64,000 nucleotides of DNA, taken from contig JALIRH010000099.1 of NCBI GenBank assembly GCA_023055505.1, positions 139,001 through 203,000 on the forward strand, given 5' to 3'. This document shows positions 47,651 to 57,736 of the stretch, in pieces. Numbering within the stretch: position 1 is the stretch's first letter; every line of letters starts with the position of its first letter. A program made the translations under genes and the position numbers. The stretch comes from Callipepla californica brunnescens. Taxonomy: Eukaryota; Chordata; Aves; Galliformes; Odontophoridae. Below the pieces are notes generated by a model. The model was not told where the DNA came from. It was given only the letters and a program-made list of their open reading frames with translations, and did not search any database.

Positions 47651-47983
47651 GCTATGGGGCAGCAGTGAGGCAGTTTTGGGGCACCAGTGAGGCAGCTATG
47701 GGGAGGCTACGGGGCAGCAGTCGGGCAGCTATGGGGCGGATATGGAGCAGCAGTGGGGCAGATATGAGGTAGCTATGAGGAGGCTATGGGGCAGTAGTGG
47801 GGAAGCAGTGAGGCAGCTATGGGGCAGCAGTTGGGCAGCTATGAGGAGGCTATGGGGAGGCTATGGGGCAGCAGTGAGGCAGTTTTGGGGCACCAGTGAG
47901 GCAGCTATGGGGAGGCTACGGGGCAGCAGTCGGGCAGCTATGGGGCGGATATGGAGCAGCAGTGGGGCAGATATGAGGAGGCT
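47566..47983. repeat. 209-bp tandem duplication (19 x 11 bp)
   Basis: The block beginning TAGCTATGAGGAGGCTATGG at 47,561 recurs at 47,770. The 209-bp offset equals 19 units of the 11-bp minisatellite, as expected for unequal exchange or slippage in register. Confidence 0.85.
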
Positions 47984-50141
47984 ATGAGGAGGCTATGGGG
48001 CAGCAGTGAGGCAGCTATGGGACAGGTATGAGGCACTTATCAAGCAGCTCTGGGGCAGCGGTGTGGCAGCTAAGAGGAGGCAATTGGGAGGCTATGGGGC
48101 AGCTATGAAGCAGCAGTGAGGCAGCTATGGGGCGTCTATGGGGCAGCAGTGGGGCAACTATGAGGAGACTATGGGGAGGCTATGGGGCAGCTATTGGGCA
48201 GCAGTGAGGCAGCAATGAGGCAGCTATGAGGAGGCTATGGGAAGCCGATGAGGCAGCTATAGAGCGGCTATGGGGCAGTAGTGGGGCAGCTATTGGGCAG
48301 CTATTGGGCACCATGGGGCAGCAGTGAGGCAGCTATGGGACGGCTATGGGGAGGCTATGGGGCAGGTATGGGGCAGCAGTGGGGCAGCTATGGAGCAGAT
48401 ATCGAGAGGTTATGAGGCAGCTATGGGGTGGCGATGAGGCAGACATAGGGAAGCTATGGTGGAGCAGGGAGGCAGCTATGGGGTGGCTATGGGTCAGCAG
48501 TGAGACAGCTATGGGGCAAGTATGGGGAGGCTATGGGGCAGTAATGGGGCAGCTATGGGGCGGCTATGAGGCAGCCATGGGGTACGTCTGGGGCACCAGT
48601 GAGGCAGCTATGGGGAGGCTATGGGGCAGCCATGGGGTACGTCTGGGGCACCAGTGAGGCAGCTAGGGGCAGCAGTGAGGCAGCTATGGGGAGGCTATGG
48701 GGCAGCAGTGAGGCAGTAGTGGGTCAGCTATGGGGCATAAGTGCTGCAGCTATGGGGCTGCAGTGGGGCAGCTAAGAGGAAGCTATGGGGAGGCTATGGG
48801 GCAGCTATTGTGCATCAGTGAGGAAGCTACGAGGCGGCAATGGGGCAGCAGTTTTGCAGTTATGAGGCAGCTATGGGGCAGCAGTGAGGCAGCTATGAGG
48901 AGACTATGGGGAGGCTATGGGGCAGAAGTGGGGCAGCTATGGGGTAGCCATGGGGCAGCCATCAAACGGCTATGGGGCAGCAGTGGGGCAGCTAAGAGGA
49001 GGCTATGGACCAGCTATGGGGCGGCTACAAGGCAGCCATGGGGCAACTATGGGGAAGCAGTGAGAGAGCTATGAGGAGGCTATGGGTAGGCTATAGGGCA
49101 GGTATTGGACAGCTATGAGGCAGCCATGGTGCAGCTATGGGGCAGCAGTGGGGCAGCAATGGGGCGGCTATTAGGCAGCCATGGGGTGGCAATGGGACAC
49201 CAGTGAGACATCTATGGGGTGGATATGTAGCAGCAGTGGGGCAGGTATGGGGCAGTAGTGGGGTAGCTATGAGGAGGCTACGGGGCAACTATGGGGCAGC
49301 AGAGAGGCAGCGATGGGACAGGTATGAGGAGGCTATGGGGAGACTACGGGGCAGCTATGAAGCTGCAGTGAGGCAGCTATGGGGCGGCTATGGGGAGGCT
49401 ATGGGGCAGCTATGGAAAAGCTATGAGGCAACCATGGGGCTGCAGTTGGGCATCTCTGGGGCCGCATTGAGGAAGCTATGGGGCAGCTCCGAGGAGCCTA
49501 TGCAGCAGCTATGGGGAGGCTATGGGGCAGCTATGGTGCATCAGTGAGGAAGCTATGGGGCGTCAATGGGGCAGCAGTTTGACAGCTATGAGGCAGCCAC
49601 GGGGCAGCTATGGGGCAGCAGTGGGACAGCTATGAGGAGGCTATAGGGCAGCTATGGGGCAGCTCTGAGGAGGCTATGGGGAGGCTATGGAGCAGCTATG
49701 GGGCAGCAGTGAGGAAGCTATGGGGTGGCTATGGGGCGGCTATGAGGCAGCTATGGGGTAGCAGTGAGACAGCTATGAGGAGGCTACGGGGAGGCTATAG
49801 GGCAGTTATGGGGCGGGTATTAGACAGCCATGGGGCGGCTATGGGGCAGCAGGGAGGTAGCAATGGGGCAGCAGTGGGGCAGCTATGATGAGGCTATGGC
49901 GAGGCTCTGGGGCAGCTATGGTGCACCAGTGAGGCAGCTATTGGGTAGCTATGAGGAGGCTGTGGGGAGGCTATGGGGCAGATATGCGGCAACGGTGAGG
50001 CAGCTATTGGGAAGCTATGGGGCAGCAGTGAGGCAGTAGTGGGTCAGCGATGGGGCAGCAGTGAGGCAGCTATGGGGCTGCAGTGGGGCATCTAAGAGGA
50101 AGCTATGGAGAGGCTATGGGGCAGCTATGGGGCAGCAATCG

Positions 50142-51672
50142 GGCTTTCCCACAAAGCGACACAATCCATCTGTGAACAGGGCGTATCTCTTTTCATCTTC
50201 TGTTAGTTCATTATATGGTGAGGCTTCTTTAGCACGTGACACCTCCTCTGCTGGTGTTGTTCCAAACTTTTTACCTTCAGGCCAGTCCATGATCACCTCC
50301 AGGATTCCTGAACGGTTGGGGTTCCCCATCCGAGCTCGCTGTGTAATCAGCGCAATCCACTTACTCCAAGTGGCATCAGTAGCATGATGGGTAGAGGGAA
50401 CTGTTCCTTTAAACATCCAGTTCAGTACTGGCAGTCGAGGTGCCAGAAGGAGCTGCGTTTCAGTACCGATTACTTCAGAAGCAGCTCGAACCCCCTGATA
50501 TGCGGCTAAGATCTCCTTCTCAGTTGGAGTGTAGCGCTCCTCAGACCCCCTGTATGCTCGACTCCAGAAACCAAGGGGTCGGCCTCGGGTCTCTCCAGAA
50601 GCTCTTTGCCACAAACTCCAAGTGGGACCTTCCTTTCCAGCAGCAGTGTAGAGGATGTTCTTTACATCCTGTCCCGTCCGCACTGGCCCCAGGGCCACGG
50701 CACGGGCTATCTCCTGCTTCATTTGCTCAAAAGCCTGCTGCTGCTCAGGGCCCCACACAAAATCATTCTTCTTCCAGAGGTCACCTGATAAAGGGGGCTC
50801 ACAATGAGGCTGTAGTTTGGAACATGCAGTCTCCAAAATCCCACTACACCCAGAAAAGCTTGGCTCTCTGTCTTACTGGTGGGTGGAGACATGGCAGTAA
50901 TTTTGTCAATCCCATCTGTTGGGATGTGACGATGTCCATCTTGCCACTTTATGCCTAGGAACTGAATTTCTTGTGCAGGTCCTTTCACTTTGCTTCGCTT
51001 AATAGCGAAGCCAGCTCGCAGGAGGATCTGTATTATTGTCTCTCCTTTCTTAAAAACTTCCTCTGCTGTATTGCCCCATACAGCAATATCATCGATGTAC
51101 TGCAGATGCTCAGGAGCAGCACCCTGTTCCAATGCAGTTTGGATCAACCCATGGCAAATGGTTGGGCTGTGCTTCCACCCCTGGGGCAAACGGTTCCAGG
51201 TGTACTGAACGCCTCTCCAGGTGAAGGCAAACTGTGGCCTGCATTCTGTGGCCAAGGGAATTGAAAAGAAGGCGTTAGCAATGTCAATGGTGGCATACCA
51301 CTTGGCTGCTTTTGACTCCAGTTCATACTGGAGTTGAAGCATGTCTGGCACAGCAGCACTCAGTGGAGGTGTGACTTCGTTCAGGCCACGGTAATCTACC
51401 GTCAACCTCCATTCTCCGTTGGCTTTACGCACTGGCCATATGGGGCTGTTAAACGGGGAGTGAGTTTTGCTGATCACTCCCTGGCTCTCTAGCTGACGAA
51501 TCAGATGATGAATGGGGAGCAAGGAATCCCTGTTGGTGCGGTACTGCCGTCTGTGCACCGTTTTTGTAGCAATTGGTACCTGTTGCTCCTCCACTTGTAG
51601 CAACCCCACAACAGATGGATCTTCTGACAGGCCAGGTAAAACAGATAGTTGCTTAATGCTATCTGTGTCCAC
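50142..51672 (-). pseudogene. pol: ERV-L reverse transcriptase, truncated at RNase H
   Basis: Reverse transcriptase copying the element's RNA to DNA. In the 317-codon frame (51,672-50,719) the RT fingers carry WPVRKANGEWR. The first catalytic aspartate is residue 130 (ATIDIANAFF), LPQGWKHSP follows, and an intact YIDD catalytic box lies at 51,099-51,088 (residues 192-195). A frameshift near 50,780 shifts reading to 50,836-50,142, which carries the connection domain and ends just after the RNase H start (ALFTDG). The RT core is unusually well preserved compared with the class II copy, but the enzyme is truncated. Confidence 0.88.
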
Positions 51673-51696
51673 AGTAGCTATTCCAAAAGCCCATCG

Positions 51697-51927
51697 CTAC
51701 CCCTTGGGATCCTTAAAGTGCCCCCTTCTGAGATAGTCTATACCAAGTATGCGTGGGGCCCCCTGTCCAATCACTATAAGATGCTTCTGCCAGTCTTTAC
51801 CCGTGAGGCTTATTTCTGCCTCCAGCACAGACAATTCCTGAAAGCCGCCAGTCACTCCAGAGAGATGAATCAATTCTGCCCCTTTATAACTTGAAGGCGT
51901 TAGAGTACATTGTGCACCAGTATCCAC
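51697..51927 (-). pseudogene. pro: ERV-L aspartic protease
   Basis: A 77-codon segment with the retroviral protease active-site triad Asp-Thr-Gly followed by Ala-Gln-Cys at its start, a second-half ILGIDYL motif (the GxDxL-type element), and a length typical of a monomer subunit. It shares frame with gag and RT. In-frame TAG stops lie just upstream (near 51,943) and downstream (after the final Gly, near 51,697), so a polyprotein could not be read through. The active site itself looks intact. Confidence 0.8.
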
Positions 51928-52131
51928 CAGTGCCTCCTATTTCTGTGGGTTTGATGTGCCAGGCCACCGAATCCACACAGTCCAATACACTCTATTATCC
52001 CTCTCCCTCCTCTGGCTGAGGGCAGGGCCCCTCTATTCATTACCTGTAGTGACGGGAACAACTTCGCTGGTAGTTGGTCTGTGTTGTAATTCTCTCACCC
52101 GTACTCGCAGTGCAGGGGTGGGTTTTTGATG

Positions 52132-53241
52132 TCATTCCTTCATATCTTCTCCATTTGCACGTAAGTAACTCCACAAAGCCGCACGCGACATGAAGTTAGT
52201 GAAGTTAGTGCTGTCATTTGCTCGAGCAGGATGGCGTTTGCTTCTGATAGCTGCAACCGATTCAACCCTATCAATCAGTTGGGATAATTTTCCCAGTATA
52301 TCTTCCATTTGTCCTTCTAACTTTGATATGGCTGAAATGGACGTGTATGGCGGCGGAAATTTTTGTTTGAAGTTTTGAAGTGTAAGAATTAGTTCAAAAA
52401 CTGGGGGTTTTCTGTCTTGGTCCTCATATCTGTTGAACGTTGTCACTAGTGTACCGGCGTACCTTTCTGGTGCTGACTTTGAAAGCTTCTGACATATTTC
52501 GGGTGTACTCCTTACTTTCTCCGGATCATGGTCCCGATCGTCAGGATCAAAGGTGGGATCATACAGCATTTCCGCCACAGCTGTTTCTCTCAAATACTGG
52601 ATGCCTTCCTCAATAGTTTTCCACCTTTTCACTTTAGGTGCCAGGTCACTCTTGTAGGGATATCTTTCCCTCACAGCTACTAGCATTCGTTGCCAGAGGC
52701 TGGCGATTCCATCCATATACCTGCTGATTCCTCTGTCGACAGCCGGATCTCGGGCAATGTTTCCTAGTTGGCGAGCTTCGTTACTATCAAGGGACACACT
52801 GTTGGCCCGGTTGTCCCAACACCGAAGCAACCAAGTGACAATACTCTCATCTGGACGTCGAATAAACTCCTTTCTTGAGCCTTGGATCTCAGACATTTTC
52901 ACGGGCCAACGAAACGTCGTAACTTTAACTTTCTCTTCACCTTCATCATCACTTTCTTCTCCATGTCTCTCACTTTTCTTTGTTGCCTTTCTCGATGGTG
53001 ATGGGGTTGTGGCCACCCCCTCACCTATATCTTCCTCTTCTTTCGGCACCTCTTCTTTGCGTTCTAGGCGCGAGGACACACGTTTCCATTTCTTGCCTTC
53101 CACAGGGGCAACTGACTTTGATACTGGTGCTTCCTTTGGCTGGTCAGGTGTGAGCGGGAGGTTTTCCTCTTTGGTTTGGGTCTCAGTTTGGACACTCTCT
53201 CTCTTCAGAATAGTATATAAACCTCGGTAAGCATAGGCCAA
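52132..53241 (-). pseudogene. gag: ERV-L Gag, about 369 codons, no ATG start
   Basis: A long open frame placed between the leader region and the protease, in the same frame as pro and pol. The N-terminal third is charged and low-complexity (Glu/Lys-rich); the middle has capsid-like character (WPVKMSEIQGSRKEF onward); the C-terminal part has a coiled-coil-like stretch (ISKLEGQMEDILGKLSQLIDRV). No zinc knuckle is visible, as in other ERV-L-type Gags. There is no ATG near the 5' end, and an upstream TGA stops the frame near 53,263. The terminating TGA at 52,132 is followed by two more in-frame stops before protease. Structural protein of the particle; this copy is probably not translated intact. 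Confidence 0.75.
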
Positions 53242-53372
53242 GCCCCAGATAAGTGTTCCACCTCAGATCTTTCTGAGCCGCAGCACCCTTTACTCAGATA
53301 CAGGCCTAGCTCCTCAGGATCCTGCAATTGTTCAGGAGAAAGATCCCATGACACCGGGTGTCCCCATCCTTC

Positions 53373-53789
53373 TCATTTCTTTCCTAAAACTCTCCACTCT
53401 CCCTGCCATTCAACATTCTCTGTTTCTGGGAGAAGCTTCCTACACATGATGTAAAGTGCTACTACATGCAGGAGGACTAATATCCCAATTATTAACACCA
53501 TCCCTAAGCTGTGATCTTGAAAATTCATAAAAAACTGAGAGGGGAACCTGGATACCCATTCAAACATCACATGGTTCGTTAACATGTTATCCTTTGTTCC
53601 ATTAGCTGGGGTGCCCTGGGATCTGGCAGGTTCCTCTATCATTGCTTTTAATTTATCATACAGGGACCAGACCCAATGGAACAGAATGGCAAACTTAACC
53701 AAGTTCCAGTACGTTTTGAGCATTAAGAGGGAAAAAGCGGTGAAGTACAATCCCTGTAAGGGCAGTTTTAACAGAAACAGAAAAGACAT
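53373..53789 (-). CDS. Leader ORF: small membrane protein between PBS and gag
   Basis: An uninterrupted frame of 138 codons with ATG at 53,789 (minus strand), lying 5' of gag where retroviruses normally have only untranslated leader. Two hydrophobic regions are visible: residues about 2-45 (FLFLLKLPL, then a long aromatic/aliphatic stretch with FAILFHWVW) and about 100-121 (GMVLIIGILVLLHVVALYIM). Between them is a hydrophilic loop with one N-glycosylation sequon (Asn-Gly-Thr); a charged tail rich in Glu and Lys follows. The upstream extension of the frame uses no ATG and runs through an A-rich (minus-strand) tract. I do not recognise the protein. It could be an ERV-L accessory gene or an env-like remnant. 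The absence of stops in a decaying element is notable. Confidence 0.5.
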   Translation of the reverse strand: MSFLFLLKLPLQGLYFTAFSLLMLKTYWNLVKFAILFHWVWSLYDKLKAMIEEPARSQGTPANGTKDNMLTNHVMFEWVSRFPSQFFMNFQDHSLGMVLIIGILVLLHVVALYIMCRKLLPETENVEWQGEWRVLGKK

Positions 53790-54002
53790 CTTTTTATTAT
53801 TATTTTTTTTTTTTCTTGTACTAAAACAATCTGGCAGTACCCAAAAGAAGTTTACAGATATCCCAAAACAACTGACAGTACGCCCGGACTTCAAGGTCGT
53901 GTTTTGCTGTACAGCACTTGCAGTACAGATAAGCTTGTTAACAACAGACAGAGATGTACTCTAAAAGTTTGTCTCTGTCTGGCTAAGGCAGCTGGTTGTG
54001 TC

Positions 54003-54017
54003 CCACGTTGGGCGCCA
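54003..54017 (-). promoter_or_regulatory. ERV-L primer-binding site, tRNA-Lys type
   Basis: Four T bases after the LTR's terminal CA, the minus strand reads TGGCGCCCAACGTGGG. This fits the 3' end of tRNA-Lys(1,2) as known from other retroviruses, where it primes minus-strand DNA synthesis. Position immediately after the LTR is as expected. Confidence 0.8.
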
Positions 54018-54021
54018 AAAA

Positions 54022-54264
54022 TGTCAGGGGTTTGTGAGCCGGTTCAGCCCGGCCCTGCGACAACCGAGGAAGGAGACCCACAGGCCCACACCCCGGACAA
54101 GGGGAAGGGGGAAAGGGAAAAAGGGAGATAAGCCCCAAAACAAAACAGCGGCAACGATCTGAGGGGGAAAAGCTAATTTACTAAATAAGACATCAGGAAG
54201 TAAATAACACAGTATAATGCAATACAATTTGGAATTAAGCCCAATGAATCAAACAAAACGAGTA

Positions 54265-54299
<35 letters not shown>

Positions 54300-54560
54300 G
54301 TGCCTGATAAACCGAAGGCCTTGCGCTAACGCTGAAGGCGGACGGCAGCGAGCACCCACTCCTAAGTGATCCTAGAGGAAAGAGAGAATGTCCCGTGACC
54401 GCAGAGAGTTTTTATCTGTTCCCTCTGAGCGGAAAACACGTGAAAAAATACAAAGCATTGCCAAGTCCTCTGGGGAATGTAGTTTTCTCCCTGACTCCCA
54501 ATGCACCACATGATGCCATGATGTGGAATACCAGTACCAAAAAATCATAAAACCATGACA
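54022..54560 (-). mobile_element. 5' LTR of the ERV-L
   Basis: 539 bp, TGTCATGGTTTTATG...CCCCTGACA on the minus strand. The same family as the solo LTR at 19,389-19,962. Contains a (GA)n microsatellite on the plus strand (about 54,269-54,296). It directly abuts CR1 sequence at 54,561, so the provirus most likely inserted into a CR1 copy; the other flank has been lost. Confidence 0.88.
54269..54296. repeat. (GA)n microsatellite inside LTR
   Basis: About 14 uninterrupted GA dinucleotides. The solo LTR at 19.4 kb has only a short GAGAGAG at the equivalent place (near 19,633), so this is a length-variable site. Confidence 0.85.
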
Positions 54561-55066
54561 CTTCCTTACGGTCTTTTTTGTAGATGGGAGTCACATCGGC
54601 AAGCCTCCAATCTTGTGGGACCTCTCCAGATGACCAGGAATGCTGATAGATGACAGAAAGCGGCTTGGCAATCACCTCTGCCAGCTCCCTCAGCACCCTT
54701 GGTTGGATCCCATCTGGTCCCATGGACTTGCGGCAGTTCAGATGGAGGAGCAGGTCTCTGACTGTCTCTGCTAGGATCACAGGGGGTGTATGATGCGCTT
54801 CGTCCCAGACTTCCAGGTCAGGGCAAAAAGTATCCTGAGTTAACTGATCTGTCTATTGAAGAGAGACGTGAAGAAGGCATTGAGAACCTCAGCCTTTTCC
54901 TTATCCTCTGTGGTTCCATTCCCTGCCGCATCAAGTAAAGGAGAGAAATTCTCCTTAGATCTTTTACTGTTAATATATTTGTAAAAGGATTTTTTGCTCT
55001 GCTTTACTGCAGTAGCCAGTCTAAGTTGGAGCTGGGCTTTTGCATTTCTAATTTCCTGCCTGTATT
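54561..55066 (-). mobile_element. CR1-type LINE fragment (ORF2 reverse transcriptase)
   Basis: On the minus strand, from 55,066 down, the reading shows a lysine-rich segment (KSFYKYINSKR), ENFSPLLDAAGN, AEVLNAFFTSLF, then SMGPDGIQPRVLREL and WRLADVTPIYKKDRK. This is the linker and start of the RT domain of CR1 non-LTR retrotransposons. One in-frame TAA is seen near 54,840. The fragment is cut by the ERV-L LTR at 54,560/54,561 and is 5'-truncated. CR1 is the dominant LINE of birds. Confidence 0.85.
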
Positions 55067-55669
55067 GGAGGGGAGCAGAGGCTTGCTTTAAATGTGGAGT
55101 AAGGAAGGAAAGGATGGAGAAGGATCTTGTGAACTGAGGTGGGAAGTGGGTATTTAGTCATTGGAAAGCCATTTTGAACTTTTACTACCTGAATGCTGTA
55201 CATTTTGGGTTAGTCTTCCTTAACTTTCTGTTGGACTTCTTGTTTTTCAATCAGGTGCATCCGTTCTGTGGAGCAGTAGGATACGTGGTTGGGGCGCAGA
55301 CAGACCGGACTGTACAGGAGCATCTGATAGAAAAACACATGCAGGCAACAAAAGTCAGACGGTACATTTTGTGTATTCAACTAAAGTAAAAGTGCTGAAT
55401 GTTTGTTGTTATTCCATTTTTTTTCATCTGTGGAATGAAGTGAACTTGGCTGTGCTGAACTTTTATAAAGCAATGGTTGATCTGGCAGTAGAAGTGTTGA
55501 AGGAGACCTAAACAACTGAGACTGGTTTAAATCCAGTTGAAGAACTTGACAGAACATGCTTTAACACAGCGTGTAAGATAACCCTAAACGTGAAAGTGAC
55601 CGTTTTTGTATTAGAAGATAAATGGCGTTTTCATTGACTGAATGGAGTTAGCTCAGTTCTTTTCCACAG

Positions 55670-55853
55670 AATGTTGATGTTCTGAAGGATCCTGAAGCCG
55701 TTACGCAGCTTGGTAGCATTCTGAAAAGCAGCGTAAGGGCATGGAAAGCAGCTGGCCGCCCCTTTGTGATTCAGCTGGGAAGAATTGATTTAGATATGCT
55801 GAATATGTCCAAGTGCCCAAGTGAAAACATGTCTGCAGCTCTTGAGGCTGACG
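55670..55853 (+). pseudogene. XPO1: XPO1-like exon B
   Basis: Acceptor TTTTCCACAG, 184 bp, donor GTAAGAAATT. Reads from NVDVLKDPEAVTQL to SENMSAALEADG with one base carried into exon C. PFVIQLGRI and LDMLN match XPO1 exactly. Changes include several radical ones (Cys to Trp, Tyr to Asp), suggesting relaxed constraint. Confidence 0.88.
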
Positions 55854-57251
55854 GTAAGAAATTGCACGTCCTTCCTAACAGCGGGATGGGCAGTGCACGT
55901 GATCAGGTTGTGAATTTGCTGGGCTTATCTCATTGCGTGTCTGTTGGTGGTGGTGGTTTTTGTTGCTTCTTTGTGTGTGCGTTTGGGCAAGAGAATGCCT
56001 GAAAATGTGCTTGCTTAGGTTCTTGTTTTTGTTAGCCAGATGTTTTGTTCAAAGAAACTCTGATTGCGGAAGGAGGAAAGCTCTTCAAGTGTGAGTTTAG
56101 GAAGGGTACCGGAGACTGCTGACTAATAGCAGTCTTGTGGAGACACAGTTGTAAGTTCTGACTTCATCGTTTTAGATAAGAAAAGACCCTAGGACGTTGG
56201 CAGAGTTTTGGTTTGGTGATATTCTACTACTGAAACAGCTTTCTTACAGAAGTGTAACTTCAGTGAAGGCGCCTCAGATTTGTCACAAACTAGACTGGTA
56301 ATCACTGAGGAGGAATTAGGAGCTACTCGAGTTACCTCACCACTGTTACCTGGAAAAAATTGGGTCTGTGATATCCAAGTAGAATGTGCTGCTGGAGCAT
56401 CCCTTGAGGAATGAAGTGACTCGGTTATTGGAGCTGTGTTCTGACAGACTTTCTTACCCATGCAATGAATACACCTTGATGTAGCTTCTCAGAACTTAAT
56501 GCATTCTTTTGATTCTGCAGCTCTAATTGCCAGAAGGTGCTTAAAACAAAAAGAAAACACAACGAGAGAAATAGGAAGCAGTTGCTAGGACTTGTAGTGG
56601 TGAGATTTTACTCGAGCAACAGCTATTGAGATGGCACTCGGCTCAGAGTGTGTTCTCACAGTTGTTATCTCTGATGGCAGCAGGAGCAGTTCTGCCTTTG
56701 TTTCCCTGGCTGCAGTCTGGTGAGGTTTTCCTTGGATGTACTGTTATGAGTGTGTGTCTGTGCACTCAGTTAGGGCAAGTTCTACTGACGAGACTTGCAT
56801 GGACTTGGACGTGAGAAAATGAAGTAAGAATTAGGCTCCTTGTAGTAAAGACAAGTTGGAACAATTATGTTTGTGACCAAATCAGGAGCGTGCTTTAGAA
56901 CACTGTATAGGTTGGTTCTTCTCATCACGCAGTGAGAGCCAGAGGTAAGCATGATCCTGAGAGCTGAAGGAACATTCCCTTCCTTGAAAAAGAAGCTGCA
57001 GCATTGTTTCTGAGTTGTACTGGCAGAGTGTGCTGTCAGCAGTAGCACTGGAATACTAAATTGCAACTTGGATCCATGGAGCTGAAGTAATGGGAAAATG
57101 GTTTTAATCTGCATAATATGAACGAGAGATCTTCCTTCTTTGTCATTTGGGTATAAAAATGAAACATTCTCAATCTTCTGGAAGGAGTTGAGGGGAATCT
57201 GTTTGTTGACGCATCTTAACCCAGATTCAGTGCAGCTTTGCTACCTTTCAG

Positions 57252-57358
57252 GCGAAGTGGAAACCAAGCAGCCCTTGGTTAGAAGGATGAGGACTGTAAA
57301 AAGGGAAAGTTTAGAACTGATTTCTGGCTGGGTGAGCAGGTCCAACGATCCTCAGATG
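57252..57358 (+). pseudogene. XPO1: XPO1-like exon C
   Basis: Acceptor CTACCTTTCAG, 107 bp, donor GTAAGTAAAT. Encodes ETKQPLVRRMRTVKRESLEL followed by ISGWVSRSNDPQM; the last 13 residues are identical to vertebrate XPO1 as remembered. Confidence 0.88.
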
Positions 57359-57736
57359 GTAAGTAAATATGGCATCCAAAGAGTTGATAGGACACATTCA
57401 GGAGGAACTCTGCTCTTTTGCTGCAGTGCAGTTAACACTGTTCTGTTCACAAGAACTGGCTTCAGAACTGCAATATCTGCAGGAAGGATGATAAGCTGTG
57501 ACCATACAGGGGTAGGCCTGAGCTGTGTTTTGAGTGCTTCAGGTAGTGTCAGCTGAGAGCAGTCCTAAGGGGAAGCAGGAAGGTGTAGGAGAGCCCTCAG
57601 GCAAGCACTGCTGGATGAACACAGTGTGTGGGAAGCATGTGGGCGTGTAAGTTCATTTTTAGCTTCTTTCCGAACTGCTGTGTGAGGCTTTGTTGGGTAA
57701 CTGCACTGCTCTAAGCATGTCTTGCTCTTGATGTAG

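Larger units (their letters stand above)
43451..50141. repeat. 11-bp minisatellite, part 2
   Basis: The same 11-mer family as 38,601-42,634, running without unique DNA up to the truncated end of the ERV-L at about 50,142. Contains the 1.2-kb and 209-bp duplications listed separately. Open frames of up to 136 codons are repeat translations. Confidence 0.93.
50142..54560 (-). mobile_element. ERV-L-like (class III) provirus, 3'-truncated
   Basis: Read on the minus strand: 5' LTR (54,560-54,022), a Lys-type primer-binding site, a leader ORF, gag, pro and pol through reverse transcriptase into the first residues of RNase H, then an abrupt end against the 11-bp minisatellite at about 50,142. RNase H, integrase and the 3' LTR are missing. 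Gag, pro and the first part of pol share one reading frame, separated only by in-frame stops, as in ERV-L/spuma-like organisation without a ribosomal frameshift. No env is present in what remains. Confidence 0.88.

Noticed and set aside
49137..49547. 136-codon Gly/Ala/Trp-rich frame
   Set aside because: Pure translation of the 11-bp array; no codon bias or flanking gene signals.
51512..51736. Plus-strand frames opposite ERV-L pol and gag
   Set aside because: Antisense shadows of recognisable retroviral coding sequence.
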